Shown here: in pieces, positions 25,417-34,241 of the stretch | Layout: each line of letters begins with the position of its first letter | Position numbering within the stretch: position 1 is the stretch's first letter | Source: Cohnella sp. OV330 | GTDB taxonomy: Bacteria > Bacillota > Bacilli > Paenibacillales > Paenibacillaceae | Assembly: GCF_900112065.1 (NCBI RefSeq) | Contig: NZ_FOKE01000004.1 | Coordinates: 558,001-622,000 of the forward strand | Length of the DNA: 64,000 nucleotides | Direction: 5' to 3' | Notes under the pieces: generated by a model | Told to the model about the DNA's origin: nothing | Seen by the model: the letters and a program-made list of their open reading frames with translations, nothing else | The model's database searches: none | Translations under genes and position numbers: made by a program

Positions 25417-26385
25417 TCAAACCAAAAGCTCGGGATAGTTCCACGCATACGATTGGAAACAGCCGCTGCTCACATTGCGGTGCCCCGCGACCGGGCGATA
25501 CGGTGCGGCAAAGCGCGCGTAGGCTTCGTCCCGATAAATAATCGCCATCGCCTCGAACAAATCGACGGGCCACGTATCCGCGCCGAGCGGGACCGGCATG
25601 TTCTGCTTCTCCTCGCCGAAGGGCCATTCGCCGGATCGGCCGTCAGCGTAGCGAAGGAAGGTATCGAGCGCTCGCTTGATGCTCTTGCCTCCGGGCGTCG
25701 TCCAACGGAAGAGATCCTCCCCGGTCGCGTCCAGCACGAGCTTCGCCGCGGCCGTCATCGGCGCCAGGGCGAAATAATGGTACCACATGGCGTTGGCGCC
25801 TCTGGCCGCTTCCTCCGGCAAGAAGCCGTCCTTCGCGATCGCATGATCGATGTGCGCCTTCAACTCTTCCGTCGCCGCCGCGAACGCGGCGTCGTCTCCC
25901 GTTAACCGATGGAGCGCGAGACGCGCGTACAGGCTCCAGTCCCACCAATTGTTGCGGCCTTCGATGCTTTCCCATGCGCCGAGGCACACTTGCTTCAACC
26001 AGCCTTCGAACCGGTCGCGCGCTTCGCGGCTCCAGGCCTCGAACGGCTCGAGCCACAATCCCGCGCGGATGAAGCCGACGCCTAGGTAGGCCGACACCAG
26101 CGGTCCGTCGTGTCCGCCGATCTCCCGGTTTACGCTTGCCCAGCCGCCCAGAATGTCCGCGGCTTTGGCCGCGTAGGCAGCCTCCCCGGTGATCCGGTAC
26201 GCCAGCGCGGTCGTATAGGCAGCCTGGGCATCGGGCTCCATTAACCGTTTGCCCGTCTGATGGCCCTCGCGATCGTAATAAAAACCTGGGATCGACCAGA
26301 CAGGCACCGCGCTGCATACCGTCTTGAGGCTTGCCTGCGCTTCGCGGAGCAGCGCTTCGACCGCGGGCGCTTGCGACGTCGACAT
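25417..26385 (-). CDS. Alginate lyase domain-containing protein (PF05426-like)
   Basis: A 322-aa alpha/alpha-toroid protein. The ATG at 26385 follows AAAGGAA at good distance; the longer frame begins at a GTG with no site. Motifs include PDAQAAYTTALAYRITGE, GRNNWWDWSLYARLAL (the NN-W region near the alginate lyase active site), ANAMWYHYFALAPM and the terminal SSGCFQSYAWNYPELL. The family contains alginate and related uronate lyases, but the catalytic set cannot be confirmed here. No signal peptide is present, so it would act in the cytoplasm on oligouronides. Transcribed alone. Confidence 0.75.
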   Translation of the reverse strand: MSTSQAPAVEALLREAQASLKTVCSAVPVWSIPGFYYDREGHQTGKRLMEPDAQAAYTTALAYRITGEAAYAAKAADILGGWASVNREIGGHDGPLVSAYLGVGFIRAGLWLEPFEAWSREARDRFEGWLKQVCLGAWESIEGRNNWWDWSLYARLALHRLTGDDAAFAAATEELKAHIDHAIAKDGFLPEEAARGANAMWYHYFALAPMTAAAKLVLDATGEDLFRWTTPGGKSIKRALDTFLRYADGRSGEWPFGEEKQNMPVPLGADTWPVDLFEAMAIIYRDEAYARFAAPYRPVAGHRNVSSGCFQSYAWNYPELLV

Positions 26386-26501
26386 GGCGATCAAACTTCC
26401 TTTCATCACTCATCCTATGTTGCATCATAACTTTGATATTTTCCGATGAACATGCACGTTATATCGTTCGCATATCCATTCTTTCACGCCGGGGGGAAGC
26501 G

Positions 26502-26690
26502 TTAGGACAAGCTCTTCTTCAATCGGTATTCGCGCGGCGTCGTGCCGAATTTCTTTTTGAACGAACGGAAGAAGTGGCTCTGGTTGCTGAAGCCCGACTG
26601 CTCCATGATCTCGTTGACCGTATAGTTGCCCTTCTCGAGCAGTTGCATCGTCTGTTCGAGCCAGCTCCAGCACTGCCGTATGGAAACGGT
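26502..26690 (-). pseudogene. AraC-family C-terminal fragment
   Basis: Reading back from the stop at 26502-26504, about 60 codons encode a second AraC helix-turn-helix: NYTVNEIMEQSGFSNQSHFF, then FKKKFGTTPREYRLKK. The frame lacks the first helix-turn-helix and the sensor domain and hits a stop about 95 bases further upstream. The GNAT gene follows at once. It is a deletion remnant rather than a short gene; no start codon or ribosome binding site fits. Confidence 0.75.
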
Positions 26691-26711
26691 ACCGGTCGTT
26701 AGAGACCAGCT

Positions 26712-27530
26712 TCAGCTTGTTGGCGTTCGCCTCGGATACCATGGGTGATCCTCTCTATCCATCCCGTCATTCATCCGCTTCTCGTAAAAAACGATCGTCA
26801 TCTTGTCGTTAATAACCTTGCTTCCCTCGGTTTTCCTGTAGCCCAGTTTTTCGTACAGGTAACAAAGGCCCGCCTCCTGCAGGATGGTAGCCAGCTCCCA
26901 CTTCTCGGCATCTGCGTATTGTCGCTCGATCAACTCGAATACGATTTGCGCGATCCCCCGGCTTTGGTACTCGGGCAACAGGAAGATCGGACTAACCCGG
27001 TACGTTTTATTTGGCTTTTTAACGATTCGAATCGCCCCCACCGACAGAGAGGAAAGAACAATGAGGTAGTATTCGGTAAAAGGTTGTTGAAGCCTTTCGA
27101 CGATTCGCTCGACCTTTTCGTTGGCCGGATTCGTATCGAAGTCTTCGTACTTACGCAGCAATGGCATAAACGCTCTGATTTGCATTTCATGAATAAGGGA
27201 TGCATCCTGAATGTCCGCTCGTACCAGCCCTACACTAAACTGATCATGGCCCTCGTCCAGGCAACCGAACGATACGCTCCGCGGTAAATTCGTATCTTTA
27301 AGCCTCTCGTAAGCTTCAACAATATCCGGTCGATGCTTTTTCGTGAGTATCCAGCCGCTTATTACATTCATAACGATCTCGACTTCGTTTTTATCGCGCT
27401 TCGACAGATCGTCTTCCGAAATCTCGATGGGCTCCCCGAAATGCTGCGATAACGCGGACGCGATCTGCAGCCACTCCGTTTCCGCGAGCTCCTTAAATTG
27501 CGCGAGGAGCTTACAATGGTTCGGTTCCAC
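26712..27530 (-). CDS. GNAT family N-acetyltransferase with N-terminal extension
   Basis: A 272-aa protein. GTG 27530 is preferred because AAAGGAG lies 7-8 bases upstream; the ATG two codons earlier is directly on that site. Residues 1-95 form a helical domain I do not recognise; residues about 100-250 are a GNAT fold with VSPIFLLPEYQSRGIAQIVF as the acetyl-CoA motif and YLYEKLGYRKTEG at the end of the core. The last 20 residues run towards the AraC fragment and may be an abnormal extension caused by that deletion. Substrate unknown. Divergent from the Trm11-like gene. Confidence 0.82.
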   Translation of the reverse strand: MEPNHCKLLAQFKELAETEWLQIASALSQHFGEPIEISEDDLSKRDKNEVEIVMNVISGWILTKKHRPDIVEAYERLKDTNLPRSVSFGCLDEGHDQFSVGLVRADIQDASLIHEMQIRAFMPLLRKYEDFDTNPANEKVERIVERLQQPFTEYYLIVLSSLSVGAIRIVKKPNKTYRVSPIFLLPEYQSRGIAQIVFELIERQYADAEKWELATILQEAGLCYLYEKLGYRKTEGSKVINDKMTIVFYEKRMNDGMDREDHPWYPRRTPTS

Positions 27531-27643
27531 GGTCATTCTCCTTTGTCGTGCAGGATCTTCATCTTATTCCATGCCGCGCGCCCCGTATCCTGCTTCTGCT
27601 GTATAATGGGCAGAACGCAACTTCATTCAAAGGCGGTTAGGAT

Positions 27644-28597
27644 TTGGCTTCTTCCCATTCACCCATCGCATATTTATATACCTATGCATCGCACGAGGAC
27701 GAGCGTTCGTTATGCCGGCTGGAGCTGCGCGCCTTGTTCGGCGTCGATCCGGAACTGCCTGTTTTTAAAAGCAGCGTCACCATCGATCCCAGCCGAAGCC
27801 CTTTTATCAGAGAACGGATCGAGGTCATGTACGAAGGCGACAGCATCAGCGATATCGCGCTTCAAGCGGCCGATATGACTGCCCTTTCGACTTCGTTCAA
27901 GGTATTGTTCGTGAAGACGAACGATCTGGCGGCGGATGAAAAAATGACGTACGAGGATCAACGTGAAATCGAGCGGCAGGTCGGCATGCGGATCAAAGGC
28001 AAAGCCGATATGCGCCATCCGGATCGCATGTTCGGCATCGCGACGATGGGCGGGCGCTGGTACTTCGGCCCTTATGAGAAAAACCGTTCCGTATGGCTGA
28101 CCCATATGAACAAACCTCGCAATTACTCGATGGCGCTCCCCGCAAGACTCGCGAGAGCGGTCGCCAATATCGCGGTTCCGCGTCCCGAAGGCGTCTTGGC
28201 CATCGATCCCTGCTGCGGCATCGGGACCGTTCTCGTGGAGGCGCTCTCGATGGGCATCGACATGGTCGGGCGCGAGATCAACCCGCAGCTGGCGGTCGGC
28301 GCGCGCGAAAACCTCGCCTTTTTCGGACTCCAAGGCGAGGTTGTCTTCGGCCCGATCGCCGAAATTAGCACCAGCTACGATGCGGCCGTCATAGACTTGC
28401 CGTACAATCACGTTTCCAAAATTACCGCCGAGGAGCAGCTGGCCATCCTGCGGCATGCTCGCCGGATCGCAGGCCGCGTCGCGGTCGTCTCCATCGAACC
28501 GATCGACGACATGCTGACGGCTGCGAGGCTCGCTATAGCGGATCGCGGTATCGTCAAAAAGGGAGCATTCCGCCGACACGTGATGCTATGCCTTTAA
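27644..28597 (+). CDS. Trm11-like SAM-dependent RNA methyltransferase
   Basis: A 317-aa protein starting at TTG 27644 with AAAGGCGG upstream. Residues 150-317 form a Rossmann methyltransferase: VLAIDPCCGIGTVLVEAL is the SAM-binding motif I and AAVIDLPYNHVSK is motif IV, with DLPY in place of the DPPY of guanine-N2 methylases. The N-terminal half resembles the THUMP-containing region of Trm11/TrmG10-type tRNA m2G methylases. A -10 TATAAT lies at 27602-27607. RNA substrate is inferred from the family. Transcribed alone, divergent from the GNAT gene. Confidence 0.82.
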   Translation: MASSHSPIAYLYTYASHEDERSLCRLELRALFGVDPELPVFKSSVTIDPSRSPFIRERIEVMYEGDSISDIALQAADMTALSTSFKVLFVKTNDLAADEKMTYEDQREIERQVGMRIKGKADMRHPDRMFGIATMGGRWYFGPYEKNRSVWLTHMNKPRNYSMALPARLARAVANIAVPRPEGVLAIDPCCGIGTVLVEALSMGIDMVGREINPQLAVGARENLAFFGLQGEVVFGPIAEISTSYDAAVIDLPYNHVSKITAEEQLAILRHARRIAGRVAVVSIEPIDDMLTAARLAIADRGIVKKGAFRRHVMLCL

Positions 28598-28718
28598 AGT
28601 GCGGCGAATTGGATCCTTGAATGATGGACGCGGTTCGCAGGCAGCGTCGAGCGGACGATCGAGCTGGAGCGGGAATCCTGATCCATTAGGGTGCGATCGT
28701 CAATGATCGTAAACCGGC

Positions 28719-30311
28719 TCAATCGAAAGCATACGAGGCAAACCGCCTGGCGTTCGCCATGCTCGTCCAGACGTCCAGGCTCTCCCCGCCCATATACCAG
28801 AAGCCGTAACCGGCTACGCCGAACGATTCTCCGAGTCCGACCTTTAAAGACAGCGAACGACCGTCCTCCAGCCAGATGCGATGCAAAGACGCGGCCGTCC
28901 CGTAATAGGCGTAATACTGGCCCATCGCCTCCTCCCAACTCGCTTTGGCTTGCATCCCCGTCACCCGCGCATTCTGCTGCAGCAGGCTGATCTCCTCCGA
29001 GACGGTCATGCCGGCTTCGCTTTTCCAGTCCCGGTTGTACAGCGGCAGCGCCAGTACGACCCGTGCGGCGGACACCTGCTTTAACAGCGTCGTCAAGCCG
29101 AGGCGAAGCCAAGGCAGCGAGGACACCGAGCCCGGATCGCCGCCTCCCCAATGCTCGTCGTAGCCCATCAGCACGATATAATCGGCGGCCTTCCCCAGCG
29201 CCGCATAATCGAACACGTCCGTCCAATCCGTACCGAAGTCGGGAGAGACATTCACCGATAAGACGGCGCGAAGGTCGTCCAATGCCTCGCTCAATTCGGA
29301 GATGAAGGCGGTAAAAGATTGACGGTCGCCTGGCGCCATGTTCTCGAAGTCGATGTTGAGCCCGTCCAGGCCGTACTGCCGGACCAAGGCGGCCAACTGT
29401 AAAGCGAACGCGCTTCGCCGTCCGGCGTCCGACAGCATCGCATGCGTGGCGGCTTGGTCGGACCGGTTGCCGACCATCGTCCACACTCGCTTGCCTTTGG
29501 CGTGCGCCCAAGCGACGAGCGCGGCGTCCGTATAGTCCGCGACCGTACCGCTCTTGTCGAGGAAAAAGGAGCGCGGCGACAACGTATTGATGCCGGAGGC
29601 GAGAACCTCCTTTTCGTACTGCGCGGCCGACTGCCCGTATTGCCAGCCGAGCTGGATCGGGGCCGCCTGCGCAGCCTGAATCTCCGCCGCCCATCCCGGA
29701 TACGACCACATCCGGTCGAGCAGAACGGCCGCTTCTTGCCTCGTCATCGGAGACGCCGGCCGAAAGCTGCCGTCGTCGTCTCCGCCCATGAGGCCGAGCT
29801 GCCGCAGCCGATATACGGCTGGCAGCGACCAAGCCTGGATACGCGCCTGGTCCCGGTAGAACGGCGCGGATGGCGCCGCGCCGGCGGCGAGCGCTTGCTT
29901 CAAGGCGCGCGCGATCAGCACCGCCGCTTCCTCGCGCGTCACCGGGCGGTTCGGCTCAAACGAGGAACCGGAGGTCCCCTTTGCCAATCCGATTTGGACC
30001 GCGGACTGCACCCATCGGTAAAACCACGCCGTCTTCGGAACGTCCGAGAAAGAAGAAATCGCGCTCTCGACAGGCTCGATGCGCAGCAGCCTGTCCAGCA
30101 TCGTCATAAATTCCGCGCGGGTGACCGGCTTGTCGGGCTCGAACCGACGCTCTCCCGTGCCGGTCACGATATGTAGGGCCGCCATGTTCGAGATCGCTTG
30201 GGCGGCGAAGTTGTCGCGCACGTCGTCAAAAGGAAGCGCGCTCGAGACGGAGAAGGAAGCGGCAGCAGCCGCCGGCGTTAACCAGGGCACGCCCATCCAT
30301 CCCGCCAGCAC
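28719..30311 (-). CDS. SLH-domain GH18 glycosidase (YaaH-like), surface-anchored
   Basis: A 530-aa protein from GTG 30311. Three S-layer homology repeats lie at about 28-75, 88-135 and 151-200; a GH18 domain covers about 215-525 with the active-site strand D316GLNID321FE323, where Asn replaces the second Asp of DxxDxDxE as in several YaaH-type enzymes. The N terminus is hydrophobic and Ala-rich (a secretion signal) but lacks a basic n-region. An ATG at 30370 would supply Lys/Arg residues if one base were inserted near 30330, so a frameshift or misread is possible. It likely cleaves or binds N-acetylglucosamine polymers at the cell wall or spore cortex. Confidence 0.86.
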   Translation of the reverse strand: MLAGWMGVPWLTPAAAAASFSVSSALPFDDVRDNFAAQAISNMAALHIVTGTGERRFEPDKPVTRAEFMTMLDRLLRIEPVESAISSFSDVPKTAWFYRWVQSAVQIGLAKGTSGSSFEPNRPVTREEAAVLIARALKQALAAGAAPSAPFYRDQARIQAWSLPAVYRLRQLGLMGGDDDGSFRPASPMTRQEAAVLLDRMWSYPGWAAEIQAAQAAPIQLGWQYGQSAAQYEKEVLASGINTLSPRSFFLDKSGTVADYTDAALVAWAHAKGKRVWTMVGNRSDQAATHAMLSDAGRRSAFALQLAALVRQYGLDGLNIDFENMAPGDRQSFTAFISELSEALDDLRAVLSVNVSPDFGTDWTDVFDYAALGKAADYIVLMGYDEHWGGGDPGSVSSLPWLRLGLTTLLKQVSAARVVLALPLYNRDWKSEAGMTVSEEISLLQQNARVTGMQAKASWEEAMGQYYAYYGTAASLHRIWLEDGRSLSLKVGLGESFGVAGYGFWYMGGESLDVWTSMANARRFASYAFD

Positions 30312-30472
30312 GCCGGCGAGCGCCGCGGCCGCGGCGCCTTGCGCGACACGTCGGCCAGTTTAGACAGCATCAGGTATCACGCTCTCCGATCGTTGATAGA
30401 CTCTCGCACTCTATCGTAATCAATCGGAGATCGGATACCTATCCTCAAATAATGGCAAGCCCCTTCTGCCTT

Positions 30473-31357
30473 CTACTCTTTGACGGAACCAAGCGTAATG
30501 CCGTGAATGAAAAACCGCTGCAAAAACAGATAGACGACCAGCACGGGAATCATCGCGATAAATATTTTGGCCGCGTTCAGCGTCTGGTTGGACAGCTCGT
30601 TCATCCGCTTGTATTGATCCTCCGTCATGTTCGCGGCGTCGATGACGACGACCAACTGCTGAATGAACGTCTGCAGCGGGTAATGATCCTGCCCCGAAGT
30701 TAATACAAGGCCGTGGAAAAACTCGTTCCAGTGATACACGATGGTGAACAAGGTCACCGTGGCCAGCACGGGGACCGCGAGCGGCACGTAGATCGCAAAT
30801 AGCATCCGCCAAGGCCCTGTGCCATCGACCAGCGCCGCTTCGTCCAGCTCCTTCGGCAGATTGCGGAAGTAGTTTACGATCAGGATGACGTTGAACACCG
30901 GCACCCCGCCGGCGAGCACCAAGCCCCAGATCGTATTGTATAGGCCCAGCGCTTTGACCGTCATATACCACGGGATCAAGCCGCCGTTGAACAGGAGCGT
31001 AAAAACGAGGATCCACATGAATACGTTCCGCGGTCCGAACTCCCTGGTATTCCTCGAGAGCGGGAAGGCCATCAGCGTCGTGATCGCAATGGTGATGACG
31101 GCGCCGAGCGCGACCCGCTGAATCGAGATCCAGAACGAATGGAAGAATCGGCCGTCGTTCATGATTTGTTCGTAGGAATTAAAGTTGAAGCCGACGGGCC
31201 ACAGCCAGACTTGACCCGCCGTGGCCGCGGACTTCTCGCTTAACGATACGGCCAGCGTGTACCAAATGGGCAGCAGACAGAGGAAAGCGACGAGCAGCAG
31301 CGCGATGACGAGCAGTCTGTCGAACAACCGCGATCGCAGGCCGGCGTTCTGTATCAT
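30473..31357 (-). CDS. Carbohydrate ABC transporter permease (LplC/YtcP-type)
   Basis: A 294-aa permease with six predicted membrane spans. The EAA loop reads LDEAALVDGTGPWRMLFAIYVPL and the C terminus FLQRFFIHGITLGSVKE is typical of LplC/YtcP permeases, which import oligosaccharides derived from pectin or other plant glycans. GGAGGG precedes ATG 31357, 15 bp after the partner permease. No ATPase gene is present, as usual for this family, which relies on a shared MsmX-type ATPase encoded elsewhere. Confidence 0.94.
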   Translation of the reverse strand: MIQNAGLRSRLFDRLLVIALLLVAFLCLLPIWYTLAVSLSEKSAATAGQVWLWPVGFNFNSYEQIMNDGRFFHSFWISIQRVALGAVITIAITTLMAFPLSRNTREFGPRNVFMWILVFTLLFNGGLIPWYMTVKALGLYNTIWGLVLAGGVPVFNVILIVNYFRNLPKELDEAALVDGTGPWRMLFAIYVPLAVPVLATVTLFTIVYHWNEFFHGLVLTSGQDHYPLQTFIQQLVVVIDAANMTEDQYKRMNELSNQTLNAAKIFIAMIPVLVVYLFLQRFFIHGITLGSVKE

Positions 31358-31372
31358 AGCGGCCCTCCTTCC

Positions 31373-32263
31373 TTAAAAGATGCGATAGTTCGCGAATTTG
31401 GATGCCAGCAAGTAGGAGACGACGATGAGGACGAAGCTGACGACCGACTTCAGCAAGCCTACCGCGGTCGCAAGACCGTATTGCATATTCAGCAAACCTT
31501 CCCGATACACCCAGGTGTCGATGATGTCGCCGGTCGAATAGAGCAGCGGGTTGTATAGGTTGAAGATTTGATCGAATCCGGCGTTAAGGACGTTGCCGAG
31601 ACTGAGGACGGCGAGCAGGACGATCGTCGTTCGAAGCCCGGGCAAGGTCACGTGCCACATGCGGCGAAGTCTCGAGGCGCCGTCGATCGAGGCCGCTTCG
31701 TAGAGCGAAGGATTGATGCCGGTCAGCGCCGCCAAATAAATAATCGTATTGAAGCCGAATTCCTTCCACACGTCGCTGCCGACGACGATGTAGGGGAACA
31801 GGTCCGCGCGGGCGAAAAAGAGAACGGGATCCGCCCCGAAGGCCGACAACAGGGTGTTCACGGGACCGGTATACGAAAAAATGTCGAGCAAAATGCCGGA
31901 TAAAATGACCCAGGACAAAAAGTGAGGCAAGTAGACGATCGTCTGGATCCAGCGCTTCATCGCCATGAAGCGAAGCTCGTTCAGCAGGATGGCGAACGCG
32001 AGCGGCACCGCGAGATTGGCCGCGATTTTCATGACGGCGATGAAGACCGTGTTGCCGAAAATTTGCGCCGTGTCGTTCAGGTCGAACATGTACCGGAAAT
32101 TATCGAACCCGATCCATTCGGACCGGAAAAAGCCTTGTCCGGGATTGAAGTCTTCGAATGCGATCACGATCCCGAACATGGGAACGACGCTGAGCAGGAT
32201 CAGCCACACGAACCCGGGCAGGAGCATGAAGTAATAATGCTTGGCGAACGTACGGTTTCTCAT
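31373..32263 (-). CDS. Carbohydrate ABC transporter permease (LplB/YteP-type)
   Basis: A 296-aa permease with six membrane spans. ATG 32263 is preferred: AGGAGA lies just upstream and the protein begins MRNRTFAKHYYFMLLPGF, the normal N terminus of the family. The upstream extension of the frame is antisense to non-membrane coding sequence. The EAA motif is SLYEAASIDGASRLRRMWHV. It pairs with the LplC-type permease 15 bp downstream and receives substrate from the lipoprotein encoded upstream. Confidence 0.94.
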   Translation of the reverse strand: MRNRTFAKHYYFMLLPGFVWLILLSVVPMFGIVIAFEDFNPGQGFFRSEWIGFDNFRYMFDLNDTAQIFGNTVFIAVMKIAANLAVPLAFAILLNELRFMAMKRWIQTIVYLPHFLSWVILSGILLDIFSYTGPVNTLLSAFGADPVLFFARADLFPYIVVGSDVWKEFGFNTIIYLAALTGINPSLYEAASIDGASRLRRMWHVTLPGLRTTIVLLAVLSLGNVLNAGFDQIFNLYNPLLYSTGDIIDTWVYREGLLNMQYGLATAVGLLKSVVSFVLIVVSYLLASKFANYRIF

Positions 32264-32305
32264 CCCGTGTCTCCTCTCTCTATCGCCGCTAAGGCAATCG
32301 CGCAA

Positions 32306-32326
32306 GACGCCGGAATGTCCGGCGTC
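32306..32326. other. Intercistronic stem-loop between binding-protein and permease genes
   Basis: GACGCCGGA-ATG-TCCGGCGTC is a perfect 9-bp stem with a 3-base loop and no U tract. Such hairpins commonly stabilise the upstream binding-protein message and lower permease expression; that role is inferred. Confidence 0.6.
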
Positions 32327-32343
32327 TCCGACAACGGCTGCCT

Positions 32344-34080
32344 TTACTTGACCGCTTCCTTCACTTCCTCGGTAATCTTGTCGCCGCCTTGCTTTTTCCA
32401 GTCGCTGACGAACTTGTCGAAGTCGTCCAGCGGCGCGGCGCCCATGATGATTTTGAGGAAGGTTTCGTCCTCCAGCTTTTTCAGGTTCGACCAGCGGCTC
32501 TCCATCGTCTTGGTCTGCGAGTAGAGCAAGCTGTACACCTTGTTGTAGTCCTGCTCCAGCGGCGACGAGCCGACGAGCAGCGAATAGATCCGGCTCCAGG
32601 TGCCCATATCGGCCTTCGGATCCCAATTTTGGATGTCCATGTTGTCGTACGGCTCTTTCTTAACCTTCGTGACGTTTTGAATATCGGCCGCAAGCAGCTT
32701 ATAGCCCGGATCCGTGAAGTCCTCCGGCTTCTTCGTGCCGGCCAGCACTTCCTTCAGCGCCTTCGCGGAATACTCGCTCTCGTCGGTGTAGGACATCGGC
32801 ACGCGCAGCGGGTAGAAACCGACCGGCACGCTGATATCGAACTTGGATTCGTCCCGAACGAGCAGATTCAGCATTTTGACGACCGCTTCCGGATGCTCGT
32901 AGCCCTTCCGGACGACGACGAAGAGCGTGGACGGCGCGCCCATGTGAGCGTTGAACTGCCCGTCCGCGTCGAGCGGCAGCAGGTACGCCTGCCAGTTCGC
33001 GTCGGGGTTGTTCTTGATCGCGTCCGGCAGCGGGCCGTAGCCCATCCACCAAGGGGCGAAGAAGATCCCCGCCTGGCCGCTGACGATCGGCTCGTAGGCG
33101 CTCTTGCGGATGCCGATCTCCTTGTCGATCAAGCCTTGCGCGTACATGTCGCGCAGCTTGCCCAGCGCTTCCTTCGTCTCCGGCAGCGTCGAGCCGTAGA
33201 CGGGGTTGCCCGCTTCGTCCTTGAGCCAATAGCCGGGATAAGACTTGTAAGCGCCGAAGATCGGGTCAAGGCCGAACGTGTTGTTGGTCGATTCGAGGAA
33301 GTTGGCGTACAGCTTGCTGCCGTTCTGCTGGCCGGAGATGCCGATCGTGTCCTTCTTCCCGTTGCCGTCCGGATCCTGTTCCACGAACGCTTTGGCGACC
33401 TTCTCGAGGTCCGCCATCGTTTTCGGCGGCTCAAGGCCGAGCTTGTCGAGCCAGTCCTTGCGGATCCACATCTCGTGCACGCCGTCGGATTGCACCTGGA
33501 TGCTCGGGATCGCGTACATCTTGCCGTCGAACGTGACCGACTCCATCGATTTGCCGCCGGTCTTTTCCATGAAGTTTTTCATCGCCGGCGACGCGTATTG
33601 GTTGAATACGTCGGTCAGATCCGCGAGCTGTCCGGACTTCACCATCTCCCTGAGCTGCGTGTCCTTTACGACGAGGGCATCGGGCAGGTCGCTGCTAGAG
33701 ATCGCCAGGTTAACCTTTTGGTCGTAGTTCGTGCCGGAAGCGGCCTGCCAGGTTACCTTGGTGTCGATGTTCAAGTTGTCCAGAATGTATCGCGAATATT
33801 GGTTGTGCTCCGGCGTATCGCCCGCGGGCAAGCTGTTGTCCGTCGGGTCCACCGCTTTGCCGTACGTCAGCGTGATCTGCTCCGGATATTTGCCGAACGG
33901 ATCCTGGGTCTCGGCGCTTGCGGCAGGCGAGCCCGATCCGGCGGATGCGGTTGAGGCCGCGGTTGAGGCTTTGGTTGAGGCTTTGGTTGAGGCCGCGTTA
34001 TTGTCGTTGTCCGATTGGCTGCACGCGCTCAGCGCGACGGCCATGAGCGTCACGGCCAGCGTTGCGGATTTTTTGTTCAA
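32344..34080 (-). CDS. Extracellular solute-binding lipoprotein of LplA/YtcQ type
   Basis: A 578-aa lipoprotein beginning at TTG 34080 with GGGGGA upstream. The signal peptide ends in the lipobox VALSAC (Cys20). Residues about 28-55 are a low-complexity Lys/Ala/Ser/Thr linker encoded by four 12-bp tandem repeats. The large family-1 binding domain includes NLNIDTKVTWQAASG, ISSSDLPDALVV and MWIRKDWLDKLGLEPPKTM. It delivers an oligosaccharide to the LplB/LplC permeases. Its promoter contains a cre-like site (34140-34154), and the adjacent YesMN system is the likely specific regulator. Confidence 0.94.
   Translation of the reverse strand: MNKKSATLAVTLMAVALSACSQSDNDNNAASTKASTKASTAASTASAGSGSPAASAETQDPFGKYPEQITLTYGKAVDPTDNSLPAGDTPEHNQYSRYILDNLNIDTKVTWQAASGTNYDQKVNLAISSSDLPDALVVKDTQLREMVKSGQLADLTDVFNQYASPAMKNFMEKTGGKSMESVTFDGKMYAIPSIQVQSDGVHEMWIRKDWLDKLGLEPPKTMADLEKVAKAFVEQDPDGNGKKDTIGISGQQNGSKLYANFLESTNNTFGLDPIFGAYKSYPGYWLKDEAGNPVYGSTLPETKEALGKLRDMYAQGLIDKEIGIRKSAYEPIVSGQAGIFFAPWWMGYGPLPDAIKNNPDANWQAYLLPLDADGQFNAHMGAPSTLFVVVRKGYEHPEAVVKMLNLLVRDESKFDISVPVGFYPLRVPMSYTDESEYSAKALKEVLAGTKKPEDFTDPGYKLLAADIQNVTKVKKEPYDNMDIQNWDPKADMGTWSRIYSLLVGSSPLEQDYNKVYSLLYSQTKTMESRWSNLKKLEDETFLKIIMGAAPLDDFDKFVSDWKKQGGDKITEEVKEAVK
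33947..33994. repeat. Four 12-bp tandem repeats inside the binding-protein gene
   Basis: Units at 33947, 33959, 33971 and 33983 share GGTTGAGGC and encode the Ala-Ser-Thr-(Lys/Ala) linker after the lipidated cysteine. In-frame copy changes would alter linker length without breaking the protein. Confidence 0.8.
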
Positions 34081-34127
34081 GGTGTTGCTTCCCCCTTCGT
34101 TTCGCGCTTTATTAATGAAGCAAAATC

Positions 34128-34155
34128 AATATAGCACGGTTGAAAGCGCTCTTAA
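34128..34155 (-). promoter_or_regulatory. Promoter of the binding-protein gene with cre-like site
   Basis: Minus-strand TTAAGA (34155-34150) and TATATT (34133-34128) are 16 bases apart. TTGAAAGCGCTCTTA (34140-34154, plus strand) matches the Gram-positive cre consensus at all but one defined position and lies almost wholly in the spacer, where CcpA binding would block transcription. Confidence 0.5.
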
Positions 34156-34241
34156 GATGGAGCGGATGCCGAGGATCAGGGAGAGAAATGAACGGCGCTT
34201 GTCTCCGTCGGCCGAATCTCCCCCTCGTCGCCGCCATCTGT

